From positions 10,390,501-10,454,500 of the forward strand of contig CM056559.1 of the NCBI GenBank assembly GCA_029721515.1: 64,000 nucleotides of DNA, given 5' to 3'. The notes beneath the pieces were generated by a model. The model was not told the DNA's origin. It did no database searches and was given only the letters and a program-made list of their open reading frames with translations. The position numbers and the translations under genes are program-made. This DNA is from Synanceia verrucosa. Lineage: Eukaryota > Chordata > Actinopteri > Perciformes > Synanceiidae. Positions 38,811-51,060 of the stretch are shown piece by piece (the first letter of the stretch is position 1; every line of letters begins with the position of its first letter).

Positions 38811-40283
38811 ATATAGATATATATATATATACAGAGCTATATTTGTTTGCCTACTTCATAGAGAGAGCAAGTAAATATGCTAAAAACAATATACAGGTTG
38901 CAGATCTTGCTTGTGATCAAAAAAGTGGATAATTGTCACTGATGATCACAACAATGGTAACCACAGCTATCATATATTCATATTCATATCCCTGTAAGAT
39001 TAGAGTAATGGAGTGATTCATTGCCAATAACCACTGTGTTGTGCAAATAACATCCATGGAGACAGGAATGACATCCTATAGATTCATAATATACTGTAAT
39101 CTGATCAGAGTGACAATCATCATGACTCACTGAGAGGCACAGGAGGATTAGAGACCCTGTAGTCTTAGTTTGCTTTTCTCCACATCAGACAGTGTTACCT
39201 AAAGCCTGATGGTCAGAAATAACCCAAGGAACAAGAGATAGACAGAAGAAATGAGCAACGGCTGAGAGATAGACACTACTCTGAAAGATAGCCCACATCC
39301 TGCTTGCTATTGATTTAGTAGATTGGAGATGATTTCATGCCGGACCCGAGTCTTGTTCTGTTTTAGGTTGCACTGGTTAGCAGGCATTGATGTTTCATGA
39401 CTGCTTTAAAGAAACAAGTGTGTGTGCTCCCACACAGCAGCAAATGCAAAATTCTATATATCGCAGAATTAGAAGGAATTATTCATAAACATCTGACCTC
39501 TGACTAAATAGACCGACCTGACATTTTGATATTGTCAGTGCTGCTACATTACAGGCCTTTAACCACTGTGGGTCTGATATTTACAATGCTGATGTGAACA
39601 TATCAGCCGTCACCCTTGTTTCGCCTTGAGCCTTTGACCTGCTTGCTTGGATCAAACCCTTTTCACCAGTATTACACTGGCATCAGATTTCAAAGAAAAG
39701 CCTGCCCCAATGCGTAATATGCTTTACTGTTCTTTTAACCTCTTAATGCCAAACTGAGTTCTGTCTTTTAAAATAGATCATTTTGCATTTCATGCTGCAG
39801 AGCCTGAGCTGGTATACATATTTGTGATTTTGGAGATAGTATAGAAGCTGCAGTTGTCTTATAGATGTTATTCTGCATGTCTACAAATCACTTTCTTTTG
39901 TTGACACAGAGGTATGATGTAGCTATACAGATAAAGAGAGCACGATATTTATGCTTGATTACATACAAAGACAGTATTGCTTGTGTTCATCTCTGCTGTC
40001 CTACCTCTAAGTAGACGACCCAGGGCATAACCAGCGTGGCCACCAGGAGGTCGGCCACAGCCAGGCTGACGATCAGGTAGTTGGTGGTCGTCTGCAGGGC
40101 CTTCTCTCTGGACACAGCCATACACACCAGCACGTTGCCGAAGACGATGACGAAGATGAGCAGCGTAAGCAGCATGGCATAGTAGTTGTAAGGGTGCTTC
40201 TGCTCCTGATCGGTTTCGTTGAAGCTCCATGTTCCATTATCATTGAAACTGTCATTGTAGGCATACTGGGTAAAGACATCCAT
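25334..40283 (-). CDS. drd2: dopamine receptor D2, seven coding exons
   Basis: Exons, in transcript order: 40283-40005, 33269-33160, 29558-29422, 28072-27867, 26772-26686, 26423-26036 and 25530-25334. Together they give 1404 nt, or 467 residues plus TAA, all GT-AG with agreeing phases. It is a seven-helix aminergic GPCR of the plasma membrane that couples to Gi/o. Visible hallmarks: N-glycosylation sites N10, N16, N22; Asp78 (2.50); Cys105 and Cys183 disulfide; Asp112 (3.32, amine anchor); DRY 129-131; Ser194, Ser195, Ser198 (5.42, 5.43, 5.46); CWLP 408-411; NPIIY 446-450; terminal Cys467 for palmitoylation, with no tail beyond it. The very long third cytoplasmic loop and short tail are D2-class traits. 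Human D2-long is 443 residues; the extra length is mostly in loop 3. Which teleost D2 paralogue this is could not be settled. Confidence 0.98.
25531..26035. other. drd2 intron before last exon
   Basis: A 505-bp intron with no recognised element except an A-rich run near 25672-25686. Confidence 0.7.
26036..26423 (-). CDS. drd2: drd2 exon 7: third cytoplasmic loop and start of TM6
   Basis: Encodes residues 274-402 plus one base. The start (IFIKDIVNEGEDLELDDL) is acidic and is followed by Lys/Gln-rich and Pro/Ser-rich stretches. The conserved end has LPNGKTQTSVKTMSKRK, QQKEKKATQMLAIVL. The end matches human D2 closely, but the middle does not, as is usual for this loop across vertebrates. Confidence 0.97.
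26686..26772 (-). CDS. drd2: drd2 exon 6: alternative D2-long exon (87 bp)
   Basis: Encodes 29 residues, 245-273: DKCTHPEDVRLCTMIVKSNG then RFPVNKKKV. Human exon 6 is also 87 bp and encodes 29 residues in the same place. Both ends are phase 0, so skipping the exon keeps the frame and would give a 438-residue short form. The donor is GTGTGT (weak). This exon is too short to stand out as an open frame and was found by reading the intron. Confidence 0.95.
26773..27866. other. drd2 intron between exons 5 and 6
   Basis: About 1.1 kb with no recognised coding sequence or mobile element. Confidence 0.6.
27867..28072 (-). CDS. drd2: drd2 exon 5: extracellular loop 2, TM5, start of loop 3
   Basis: Encodes residues 176-244. 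It contains Cys183 of the loop-2 disulfide, the TM5 serines 194, 195 and 198 that contact catechol hydroxyls in this family, and the basic RKRRKRVNTK at the start of the third cytoplasmic loop. At 206 bp it is slightly longer than the human exon. Confidence 0.97.
28073..29421. other. drd2 intron between exons 4 and 5
   Basis: A 1.35-kb intron. Nothing in it could be identified. Confidence 0.55.
29422..29558 (-). CDS. drd2: drd2 exon 4: loop 2 and TM4
   Basis: Encodes residues 131-175: YTAVAMPMLYNTRYSS, then RRRVTVMISVVWVLSF through CPLLFGLNNT. The 137-bp length is identical to the human exon. The acceptor is TTTTCACAG and the donor GTAAGA on the minus strand. Confidence 0.97.
32300..32420. 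repeat. dispersed repeat copy B (inverted relative to copy A)
   Basis: Contains AGAGCCAGATATTTCCCTC, the inverse complement of the matching block in the 8050-8330 copy. The limits are approximate. Confidence 0.4.
32575..32612. repeat. (ATA)n microsatellite
   Basis: About 12 uninterrupted ATA units inside a drd2 intron. Confidence 0.95.
33160..33269 (-). CDS. drd2: drd2 exon 3: TM3 with DRY motif
   Basis: A 110-bp exon, the same size as in human, encoding residues 94-129 plus two bases of Arg130. It carries Cys105 (disulfide), Asp112 (3.32, the amine-binding aspartate) and the start of DRY at 129-131. It is flanked by CTCTTCCAG and GTGAGT on the minus strand. Confidence 0.97.
33270..40004. 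other. drd2 intron between exons 2 and 3 (6.7 kb)
   Basis: No recognised coding sequence. It contains an AT microsatellite at 38778-38831 and otherwise AT-rich sequence in which I see nothing definite. Confidence 0.55.
38778..38831. repeat. (AT)n microsatellite with interruption
   Basis: AT dinucleotides for about 54 bases, interrupted by a CTATATAG block. Confidence 0.95.
40005..40283 (-). CDS. drd2: drd2 exon 2 (first coding exon): N-terminus, TM1, TM2
   Basis: Encodes residues 1-93. MDVFTQYAYNDS begins the extracellular N-terminus, with glycosylation sites at N10, N16 and N22. TM1 contains GNVLVC, loop 1 reads MAVSREKALQTTTNYL, and TM2 carries Asp78 and ends at MPWVVYLE. The start at 40283 follows the usual fish D2 N-terminus; an in-frame ATG at 40325 lies beyond the predicted acceptor and is rejected. 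The exon itself starts at 40315 after TGTCTGCAG, leaving a 32-base 5' UTR. Confidence 0.97.
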
Positions 40284-40999
40284 TAGCTGTGAGTGACGAA
40301 GGCCAAGAGCAGGCCCTGCAGACACACAGAGAGAGAAAAAAAATCAGTTGAAATCACATACTTGTATTGTATGCATATTTGAAGAAACTTTTTATGATGA
40401 AAACTTTACTGGGATAATCTATATTCCTGCAGTAATTGCTAGGCTGGAGCAGTTTGTCTATTAATCTCTTAAACCCTGCTAAACACAGTAACAGTGCATT
40501 TTTATTCCAAATTATAGTGGAGATTCCAAATGTGTATAAAATGATGTAGCAGACATTTACCATAATTTCGTCCGATAAAACGATAGACATTAAACCCTTA
40601 AAAGGGGAAAAAACAGACTTTAAGGAGTTCATTAAGGGAAGCGGCAGAAATTCAAATGTGTGGCTGTGGCTGCATGTGAATGACCTTGTGCATGAAACTA
40701 CTCAAAAACCTGAGGTGTGCGTTCACCAGAACATATTGTGATATTTAAGTCATTCATTCCCCTCTACCTCTAAAGGGTACAGGAGCAAAATGGACAACAT
40801 TCAAAATATATTTGAGAAAACTATTAACTATAAAACTAACTATTAAAATGCTGTGGAATTTTCTTGTATACAAACAAGGTTGTATCCTGTATCATCCTGT
40901 GTCATCTCATGCTTGTAGAATTCATTAAAATACTGCTCCATAGCGACATCTGTGATAGCTTTATTGAGGTAAGAGATGCTGTTTTAAGACAAGAAAAGA

Positions 41000-41145
41000 C
41001 AGAACTTTATTCATCCCGAAGAAAATAATTGCCATACACAATAGGAAAAAGTTAGGAGATTTACAAATATTAAAAATATATAGAGTGAATAATAGTGCAA
41101 AAATGCAGTACAGTGCAAAACCAACAAGCTAAACAATACAACAAT
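41000..41145 (-). mobile_element. LINE 3'-tail-like fragment
   Basis: On the minus strand the segment ends GTATGGCAATTATTTTCTTC then GGGATGAATAAAGTTCTGTC. This resembles the 3' tail common to a group of teleost non-LTR elements. No reverse transcriptase reading frame accompanies it. Confidence 0.4.
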
Positions 41146-42646
41146 ATACAAAAAAAAAACTAAAAAAAAAAATGCATACTTAAATACTAAAGAGCATAAG
41201 TATGCAAACATAAGTATACTGTAAGCTGCCAAAGTGACACGTGCTGATAAAGTGACATAGTTTTAATAATGATAAAGAGTCTATTGTGAGGAGCTGTGAT
41301 GATATGTGGAGGTAGAGAAAGAGAGAGTGAGAGAGAGATACTGTCATCAAAGTGGAGCTTGATACTTTGGTGGTGGTGTCAGAGAAGAGGATGCAGAGCA
41401 TCGTGGACAATCCCTCACCCTCTCCCTCACACCTATGAGGCCTCCTGATCGTGGCAGTGACAATGTTTTTTGTGACAAAGAAGCATCTGTTCCAATCACT
41501 CTATCAGAGAAAAATCACAGTTGTAGAAATAACTGGAAACTCAAGAGAGCCATGACATTATGTTCTTCACAAGTGTATATAAACTTTTGACCACGACTAT
41601 AACTCATCCACCTCATCCACAAACAGGTTTGTATTTAAAAACAGCAATTAGTGCTTCCAATGTGCCAGATGAAAAACAAATAAATAAACAAAAGACAAAT
41701 GAACAGTCATGCCATCTTCTTTTGACAGAGAGATCACAATGTTATCAGGAAACCATCATTAGTGGTATTGTGCCAGAAAACATTAAAGCTTTTATTTTAT
41801 CAAAGTGATGAGTGTCACCGCACACTCATTTACATCCATTGGAACCAAGTAGAAAAACATCACTTTGAAAGGGCAGTGAATATTCTCCAATTCTTACTAT
41901 CATTATTATATTTAGTGCAGAATTTTTTTGGGCTCTGACTACATAATTAAATGAGTGAGCTCCTTAAAACATCATATAATACTGTAAGAGATATGATTAC
42001 ATCATGGATGCTCCTAGGCTGTCTGTTCAATTAAATCTGTTTCTTTTGATTGGATCATTTTTTGACATAATTTTGACACTATCATAATGCACTCAGATTT
42101 GCCATTTTACTGCAACACTTTGAGAATCATTGTCACACTTAACAAATATGTGATTCTCATCTCTCTAGAGCCATGTCAAAAATACACAGACACATCTTAT
42201 TTTACAAAACCCTGAGCAGTGCTGTTCCTTCATACCTGTCTAGATTAATGTTTATGTCATCTTCCACTTTCACAGCTCCATTTTTACCTCCTCCTTCCTG
42301 CTCACTCCTGCCAAAATAACTCCTCCAGCCTTTCAAGCTCCTGCTGTCTAGAATCTGCTAAATCTCCTATTTTCACTGCACACAGTTCCATTTCCTCAAC
42401 CCAACAATTAGTTTCTCACCCTTGTGATTGTTTCCACAGAATGCTTTGATTTCTATGTTGTAGTTGGTCGGTTATGACTGTTATCTGTCACTGTTACCAT
42501 CCATCTCTAGCCAAGAGTATTATGTAAAAATCTGACTTTTTTTGGATGCATGCTGTGTCTAAAATGTGTCTACAAAAAGTCTTTTCACAGAAAGTGACAT
42601 AAGACAACTTGATTTCTTGAGCGAGTCGCTGTCTGATTACATTAAT

Positions 42647-43039
42647 AGTCATATTTCAAGACCCACAGAATATTTCCAGAATATTTTGTGCTATTTGTCT
42701 GAAAACAAAAAGTAGCTCAAATGAAAGAAGAGACTCTCTATTTCATCATGAAAAAAAAAATGTTTTTACCTTGTTCCATTCTTGTTTTATCAGAGGTAGA
42801 GTAGAGGTCACTCCCACCCTAAATACCACTATTTCTCCAGAATCTGTCCATTTTGCTCTCTAATCATGATCGTCTCCATCCTGCTTTGATCTCTGCGGCG
42901 TATAGCATTTTCTTATGCTTTGACTACATCTCCCAGAAGCCCAAAAATGACTCACAGGCTGCGGGAGACCACGTTCGGCAACCCGCTGCTGAAAAAACAC
43001 TTTGACGGCAAAATGCGTCAGTGGCACTCAAAGACTTAA
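42647..43039. mobile_element. TTAA-type inverted-repeat element, truncated copy
   Basis: Shares AGTCATATTTCAAGACCCAC, CTATTTCATCATGAAAAAAA, the CATCTCCCAGAAGCCC block and AAACACTTTGACGG with the copy at 63173-63495. It ends in GGCACTCAAAGACTTAA, where TTAA occupies 43036-43039. The left terminal repeat is missing, and the middle is longer than in the other copy. Confidence 0.65.
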
Positions 43040-46000
43040 TTTAAGTTAAGTTTGGTGGTCTCAATCAGGAATCTACATCTGTGTTTTGAGTTTCACGATG
43101 CTCCACCAGATGCTTGTTCATTTTCAACATACAAACAATAGACTCTGAAGATGATCCTGAATCCAGGATGCTCCTTGCATTATGCTTCATGATTAAAGGA
43201 TAAAATCCTTTTTTTCCAACCCAAGTCTGTCTCAAAACAGCCCTCCATATGGACATCAAGCTTTTGGCCACTGTAGTCATTCCTCGTCTCCATACAGACA
43301 GTGAAGAGTTTGCTTCATAATATTAATGACGGGGCACAAAATCTAGCCCTTGTCCTGTGTAAAATCCATTCCTTGCTGCAGCCAATGCTCTTGACTCTTC
43401 AGACAAATCAAGAGGTTGTTGTCCGAAGATGGTATTTCAGAACAAGGTTTCTGCTTTTCTGTTCCTTAGCTCAGTAAGGAAACAGTGCCGTCTGTGAAAA
43501 AAAGGGGAATCTTATACTACAAGGGTTGTACTTTTGGAAGATAGCCTCATTAGTTGGATAGATCTTTTCACAGCCATGAAGTCGAGGATAAATTATAGGA
43601 ACAGAAAAATAATAGGTATGTGGACTTCAATACTATGTGCGAACATTTCCTTTACTGTAAGTCCTGGTGCTGATATGCAGTGTTTTCTTGCTTTAAAGCA
43701 TCAAGTATTTTGTTTTATAGCTACAGTATCACAGAATGAAAGGAAATATGAGGCACACATGCAGGTTATTTTTAGTAAAACGAGGCTTCTACTGTACAAA
43801 CATGGCAGCTTTGTATGTAGATATAAATGTTTCGCTTTATAGAAACAAAAACACTATTCTTATGTTCAGGTGATGATATACAAAATAAAACATACATTTA
43901 CTACATACAATTAATAACATATTCCATTTCTGCCAATATATCTGCTTAAATGCATTGTTCCTTTATTATAAGAGCATTGCAGCAGAGTTTTTTTTAGTTT
44001 TTTTTTAAATTTCATTAACAGTTGATTTGGTCAGGTCAGGTTCTTTAGAGGTGCTTATGTGCCTTGTATGAGCACATGATGTTCTTATTCAGAGGTCCTT
44101 GAGTCCTAGTGTTCATTTTGAAGGACCTCAAGGACGTTTAATCCATGTTTCACTTGCAAGGGACACACTCTTTGTAATTTGTGACTTTTACAACAGCACA
44201 GGGAACATCTAACCTACAATACACCTGAATGTCACTGCGCTGATCAGATTATCTTACAGCTTAAAAAGGTTTGCATGCTTGTTCTAGCCTTGACTGAACG
44301 GGCATGCAAGGTTGGCCACAGTACTTTACTCAAAGCAGCAGGATGTACAAAACTAGATACATAGAGTACACTACAAAACCAGACATCTTGCATTGCCCAG
44401 TGGACAGCTAAATTAATAAGAAAAGTGTAGCGCAGAGGAAAGCCTCAGTGCAGACTGAAGTAGGATTTAGAGAGAAGCAGTGAGAGAAGAAAGAGAGGGA
44501 GTGTGAGGGAGGAGTGCTGCTGCTTCCTGTTCAGATGTGTAAGCATTGCTCTGGGGCACCAGTCTGTGTGTGTACCCTGCAGATGCCCTACGCTGTCTAA
44601 TCTTATTTATTTGCCCGCTCTACTTCCTTACTTACAGTACGTGAGACTATTCTCACTGCTGGCCTGATAGCTGCTGCTTGCTTATGAACAGAAACCTCCA
44701 CTCTCGCCAATATAGTCCATTCTTGAAATTCCATTATGACCTGTTCCTGATTATGATAATATTCACATCCTCCTTGACAGATAAGTCAAGAGGCCACTGA
44801 CAATAACCCAAAACAGATTCAGTGTCTCACACAAGGAATCTTCAGCATACCTGCTGAATGCCAAAATATGAACCAGTGTCGCCTTCTTCAAATAGGGAGC
44901 CAGAACTTTTGTCTGTACTTACCTTTGCAAAGACACATACAATCCAGTAGGAGCCATTAATGCTAATCCCTCCGCGAGTGTTTTTTTTGTCCTTGTGACA
45001 TTTGTTGTTTTTTTTTTTCCCCCTTTCAATAGTTTGATGTTTAAACCAAGCAGACTACCCGGTGCCCTGGAGGCTGTGACGGAGCCTTTACAATGCTTAT
45101 TTGGTCTGACCCAATTGATTGCCAAGCCAGCCTGTTTGTGACAAACCCCAGTGTTGTTGTTTTGATTGATAAAACCAATTTATCTCGTGATGAGGAAAGT
45201 AAGTACTGCATCAGCAGTCAAATTCCCTCCCATTGAATCAGAAACACGTACAACAGGGCTCTTTCAGGATGAGCAGTTGTGTTCTGAAACTTTATTAGAA
45301 ATGTCTTTAGGCGAAGATAGAGAAGCAAGTCCACACAATCATTAAATAACAACAAAGGAAAATCTGTCTCAACACTTTTCAATCTACTTTTGGAGTCACT
45401 TGTCTCTTATAATGCACTTTTAGATGGAAAAGGTATGTGTGGTTTGGTTCAACTCAAGTTTCAAGTGTCCTTCAACTTAGTGGATGACAAAATTCTTGTT
45501 TTTTTTTTTTTTTGAGGGAGGTTTAACCAAAGCTCAGACCTAAGTGATAAATTAACAATATTCAGCATAGTAGGTCCCAGAAATGTGCAGCTGGTGGGGG
45601 GTTGAGAAAGCATTTGGTAGGTTTGGAAGCTGAGATACAGTCTTTGTTCTTACACATTTTCAGAATATCTGGGGTTCAACATATGAATATTGCACAACCA
45701 ATTCTGCAGGCGTAGCTAATGTGAAAAATGTCCCCTATTTTTTCTGCAGAAATCTAAAGCTTTATGAGCTGTAGAGGATGATCAGCTACAGGTTGCTTCT
45801 TCTGAATAAGTTTGACTACAGTGTCAGTAAGCAATCAAGAATGTGTTTATTGTTAGTGATAAAACGAGACAAATGTCTCACTCTATGAACACAGAACACA
45901 GTTGAATTTGAACATGGGCTCGTGCCATGAGACAGAAACTTCCAGTTTTGATCAAAGCCCTTTGTGTTCCCCTGCAGCGCTGTTTAAAAATCATGTTGCA

Positions 46001-49000
46001 AACATTTTTGACTGTCTTATTTCGGGAGAAAAAAATGCTGAATCCAGGAGACTAAAAACATTTAACGCTGAGGTGCAGAAAAGATCCAGGCCCAAAGGCA
46101 ATTGTTCACCAAATACAGTTAATGTTGACAGACCAATGGGGTAAGTGATAGATATAAGCACCAACAGCACAAGGACAGGCTGATGTCACTTTAAAGCGAT
46201 CTGACAGAAGCAGAAACCTTCATCACACATGATGCAATCAAGTCAAGGGTGTTACCTCTGCAGTGAGAAGGTGCATATGCAAACTGAATGACACCAAAAG
46301 AATCATGAAGTACCAGAAATACTTTAGGATAAAACGCTCAGATGATCATCTCCGCAGCGCTGTGCCAGTGCAAAGAAAAGTCTGGCTCCACAAATTATCA
46401 TTTCTGATACAGAGAAGAAAATAATATCAAGCTTGTTTGTATTTCTTTAAACCAATCATAATCGTCTTGGGCTGCGCTTAGCACTTAGCAAGAGAAAGCC
46501 TGTGGCAGGCTTATCAAGCTCTGGTGACTCAGACTAAGTGAAAATTGAAATCACCAATTATTAAAATGTCATCAGAATGAGTATCAAGATCTGAGATGAA
46601 TTCTCCAAAGGTGGACCAGGCACCAGGTGGTCTATGTGGTCCTCAACCAGAGGTCTGATGATCCTCATTGGGCCTTGAGGGAATTCCAGAATTCATCCAG
46701 GCCGTCTATGTCAACAAAGCAAGGAGTAGCTAAATGGCAAATAGTTGTTTGCTGCTTTAATGATGCTCAACACACATGACGCCAAGTGTAAATGTAAGCT
46801 GGTTAAATCATATAGCCATATGAGATATTTTAATGCAGGTGTAAAGGGGGAAATATTTAGACTAAGTCTGTTTTGATGAGGCAGACAGGCAAGATGGAGC
46901 GATATCAAGATTTGGGAGAAATCAGTAATATCTTCTAATGGTTATTTCAAAGCCAGTCACAGGGATCTGCTTAGCTTTGAGCAAAGAAAATGCCTGAATT
47001 AGATACCAGGCATTTGGCCTTCGGCCCAGTCTGGAGTCATTCTGTCTGTGTGATTAGTTCAAGGCACTGGATCCAACACTAAAGGCGTGAAACAGAAACT
47101 TTAAATTAGAGGTGAACTACAGCTTCTAAGAGAATATCAGATGTGCTTAGTTACAGTTAAAGACACCACTTTCCCCAACTACTTTCAGAGTGCTGAGGAA
47201 GTTTACAGGTACGATAGCAGAAGTAGTGAAGCAAACAAGAACCTCCTGTAAGTCCTATGTGTGTTTCCAGTGCAATGGAGCGAAATCAACTACCTCATAT
47301 AATTACAGAGGTGCCAGATCTAGCCTTGAAGGTATACCAAGGCTATTCATTCTAACGATTCCACAAATAAAGTGATACATATATCACTCCACAATAGGTG
47401 GCATATTTCTATATTTGTACTGTTGATATTAATAGATTTACCCTCACAGCGCAAATTGACCTTTTGGTATGTGCAAAGGTTTATGGGTTGCTGATCAATA
47501 CCAGTTTCTCTAATTATTTTTGTATTAGCTGGAATTTATTCTTTGAAACACCTTTCCACACTATGCTTCCTGCTTTCACTTTGCACTTTGCAATTCTCAA
47601 ACAAAGAGGACCGGGATAAAAACAAGCGAACAGTTATTGTAGTCTACGGTATATTATTCTTTGAAGCTCCCCAATAATTAGCTATCAGTCGGCCTGGTTT
47701 TGTGAATATGTGACCCTTAAAAGTGTGTATTGTTTTAGACATGACTATTTGAGGCCTGAGTAGGCAGTGCCAGACATCTGCCAGCACTGTTGCAGTCCTC
47801 TACTATCCTCTCAGCTCAGAGGCTGTCATGTGAAGTGTAAATAAGAACCACAGTCAATAAGCTGCTAGCAGGAAAAACTCTCACACTCACTAACTTGGAT
47901 GCATAAAATGACCATGACGCGAAGGGGAGCTTTAACTTCAAAGTGGAGTTTACAATCACAGATTGAAGCAGCCCAGTGGGTGTTCTCCACATTCTCTTAA
48001 ACGGACCTGGCAGCCAGCACAGTAAACAGAGTGTGAAACCAATGCTAAATATGTACCAAATGGACTATTCGAGCTGAAATTGTGAAAACTGTTGCATCAG
48101 TTGCATCAGTTAATTTGATGTGTAATGCAATTGTGACCATGTGCTTTATTTAGCTTCAAATGTTGGACCTTTTTCAGGGGATGTGTGTGTTCGTGTGAGA
48201 TGACTGCTGCCAGTAAACTGGAAAGAATGAAATGTGAATTAATTTGACCTATAATAACTTCACCTTCACCAATATATGTGCACATTTAAGGGCACATGGA
48301 AAAGCACAAATACATGCACTGAATAAATATCAGGAAGTTCTGTCTGAAGACCCAGGAATACCATATGCCACATAATAAACTATAATAAACTTTTTCAACA
48401 ACCACTTCAAATGTCAGACTTTTACCCATTAGTTCATTGTTCAAGTCACAAAATTCCTACAGTTATGATAAAATGCCATGAGTATATTTAAAATAATGGA
48501 CTTGCTAGGTTGTGGGGTCATAAAAAAGGCAATCTGGGCCAGAGGCATTCATTGCACTAGTGCAGATAAATGTCTAAAGCAGCTAAAGGAATAATAATAA
48601 TAATTCCTTTTTATCGCCTATTTTTCAAACTGTCAGGACTGGTAAACAGTGCATAAAAACAACAACAAAAAAAAATTGAAATGCTTTAGCAGATGTTTAA
48701 CTGGGATGATTTTAGAAATGATACGCCATCTAGTGGGTGAAAGCCAGTCACAAATGCTACTATATCTGAGTTTTTAGTGATCATTAAAGACTATCATGCT
48801 CTCCGTTGGACAAGGGGAAGTGTACTCCAGCAAACCCAGCCAAACCTTAACCTGAGATGACATAACATTTGTGACATTCATTGTCACACACTGGCTCAGG
48901 AAATGTGACAAGAGGGACTCTGCACACAAGGTTATCAGCTACTTACAGACAATTGACTGAGTAGATCAGTAAAGCAAGCACAGAAGCGTGGTGTTAATTT

Positions 49001-50902
49001 TGACAGCAAATATTGATATAGCTGTATACAAAGTCTTTTGATTTTTAGTCATATTTTAGTCATCTGAATTTTACTTAGTTCTAGTCCACTTTTAGTCGAT
49101 GAAATATTAAATCTACAGTACATTTAAGCGATGAAAATCTAACAGGTTTAGTTCAAATGTAATGCATTATTTAAGGGCTTTTCTAGAAATTCCAGCCTCA
49201 CATATGCATGAAGGAAACATCTGTAAATGTGTTATTACAGAATGTAGGAAGGTTTGAATGTGCAATATACAGACACAGATTTAACTTGTGATATGTTTTC
49301 ATTTTAAAATTAAAGACAAATCAACTGTCTCAGAGGAGGATGTCCGTTTCTTTCCAAAGAGGGGGACTTTACTATTCTCTCACTTTGGTGCCGCTGGTGA
49401 GCCACAGTGGGGAAATAGTCTCGCTCCCTCTTCGCGCTCCTGGTAATACCAAAGGTGGCAAATCATCATTTTAATTCAATTGATATTTTAATATTATAAT
49501 AATATCTGAAAAAGCCGCTGGGTTCCCAGTACCCCATGGTGAGGCACCTGTTCTTAATGTGCTGCCCTGCAGTACCCCTGGAGCCCAGGATTGAACCTCC
49601 AGGCAGAGCCCCCGTGCAACCCACTGGCCTTGGCCGGGAAAGGGCACTCTCCTACAGCCAGCGATGTCAAACACTTACAGAGTCACAAAGCAGGAACAGT
49701 GAAGGAATGAATAACATGGCAGCTTAGACATATGGCATTGACTGAAAAGAGGCTGGGATATGTATCTACATATACAGGTGATTGGATGGCAAATGAGAGC
49801 GGCAGGATGTGGGATATGAAAATCTGAGGATATCTGGTGGACAGGTAAAGAATAATGCTGAAGTGGAAATGTGTCAGAAGTGAGCAACAGAGAGGCAGAA
49901 TGAGCCATTATGGACACTGTGGCAGCTGTAAACTGCTGCTGTCCTAGAATAGAGAATAAGCTGTGATACCATGAGGATAATATCTTTGAGAGGATGTGTG
50001 CATTAAGTGGGTATAGCTGCTGATGGATCATAATGCATATATGTATCCACACCCCTATTACAGAGGCAATGATTTAAAAGTTTGGAGTGAGTTTAATACA
50101 TCTGTGTGCACTGTAAACTCTACAGACTAACTTTGCAAACTGCTCTGCTGTCATTTTCACAAATGCATCACAATTAGTATAAAAAAGACACTGCAATAAG
50201 AGAAGCACAGTTATGTTACATGGATAATGGAAATCTTTTATACCCACATTCAGGTGAATGTTTTCTGTTGTTAATCAGATCTCCCATCATTAAACAGGTC
50301 AAATAATGTTGTAGCCAATCTGGTGACCTCTGAATTCTAAGCAGTTGACCTCTCCTGAATATATTCCTTAAATAGCCTGACCTCACTTTCTACCCACAAT
50401 CCTTCAATCTCACATCCAACTGCATCCTATTATTCCCAGGTGACCCCAGTACTGATCTATGAAAGCAGGAGGCATTATCTGGCTTTGCTGGATTTCCACA
50501 GTAGTGACAAGACTTTTCTCTGCAGACCCCGGCCTCAACTGCACAACAAAATCCAGATAAGAAGCACAAGGGGTTTTTAGTCTTTTCCCAGTACATACAT
50601 GTCCTCTATATGGGTCTTTCTTTCTTTCTTTCATCAGATAAAGTGAAGAATTTAATTTCAGGAGGAAAAAGCCAACACTTGCAAAATCTGACACAAACAT
50701 TCATAAAAGCATTGACAGGTTATAATACTAGAGATAATTAGAGATTGAATCTTCTGCTTTGTAAACAAAAAACATTTGTTTCAGATTACAACCAGAACCT
50801 TATGGTGTAATTAGCGGTTATTGTTTTATAATAATAGGGCACTTATATAATAATTACCAAGTAATTACAATCATCTCCTCATTAAAATAGTGTGACCATA
50901 AT

Positions 50903-51060
50903 CACCTCCTCCAAGGTTGTTTTTTTCTGCTCAGTTTGCTTGTTGTCAGAAGGATTAAGTCCTTAAAAAACTACTGGTTAGATTTTAATGACACTTGGAA
51001 GGGTGTAGCATGAGTCAAGGAAGAACCCATTCAGTTTGGAGCAGAACCCAATCACAGAAC
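50903..51060. repeat. degenerate copy of a foldback-related repeat
   Basis: Begins CACCTCCTCCAAGGTTG and continues with a decayed AAAAACTACTGGTTAGATTTT and GTCAAGGAAGAACCCATT. It resembles the plus arm of the foldback family at 4155-4411. No second arm was seen. Confidence 0.4.

Noticed and set aside
40284..40325. Upstream in-frame ATG of drd2 at 40325
   Set aside because: It lies on the intron side of the acceptor at 40315, and the extra residues do not match D2 receptors.
42166..42500. Possible decayed LINE C-terminal sequence (YKTLSSAVPSYLS-like on the plus strand)
   Set aside because: The resemblance is limited to a short, common motif; too weak to report as an element.
49500..49670. 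Possible tRNA-like or SINE head on the minus strand (B-box-like GGTTCAATCCTGG)
   Set aside because: The A-box position and the tail could not be placed and no target duplication was found.
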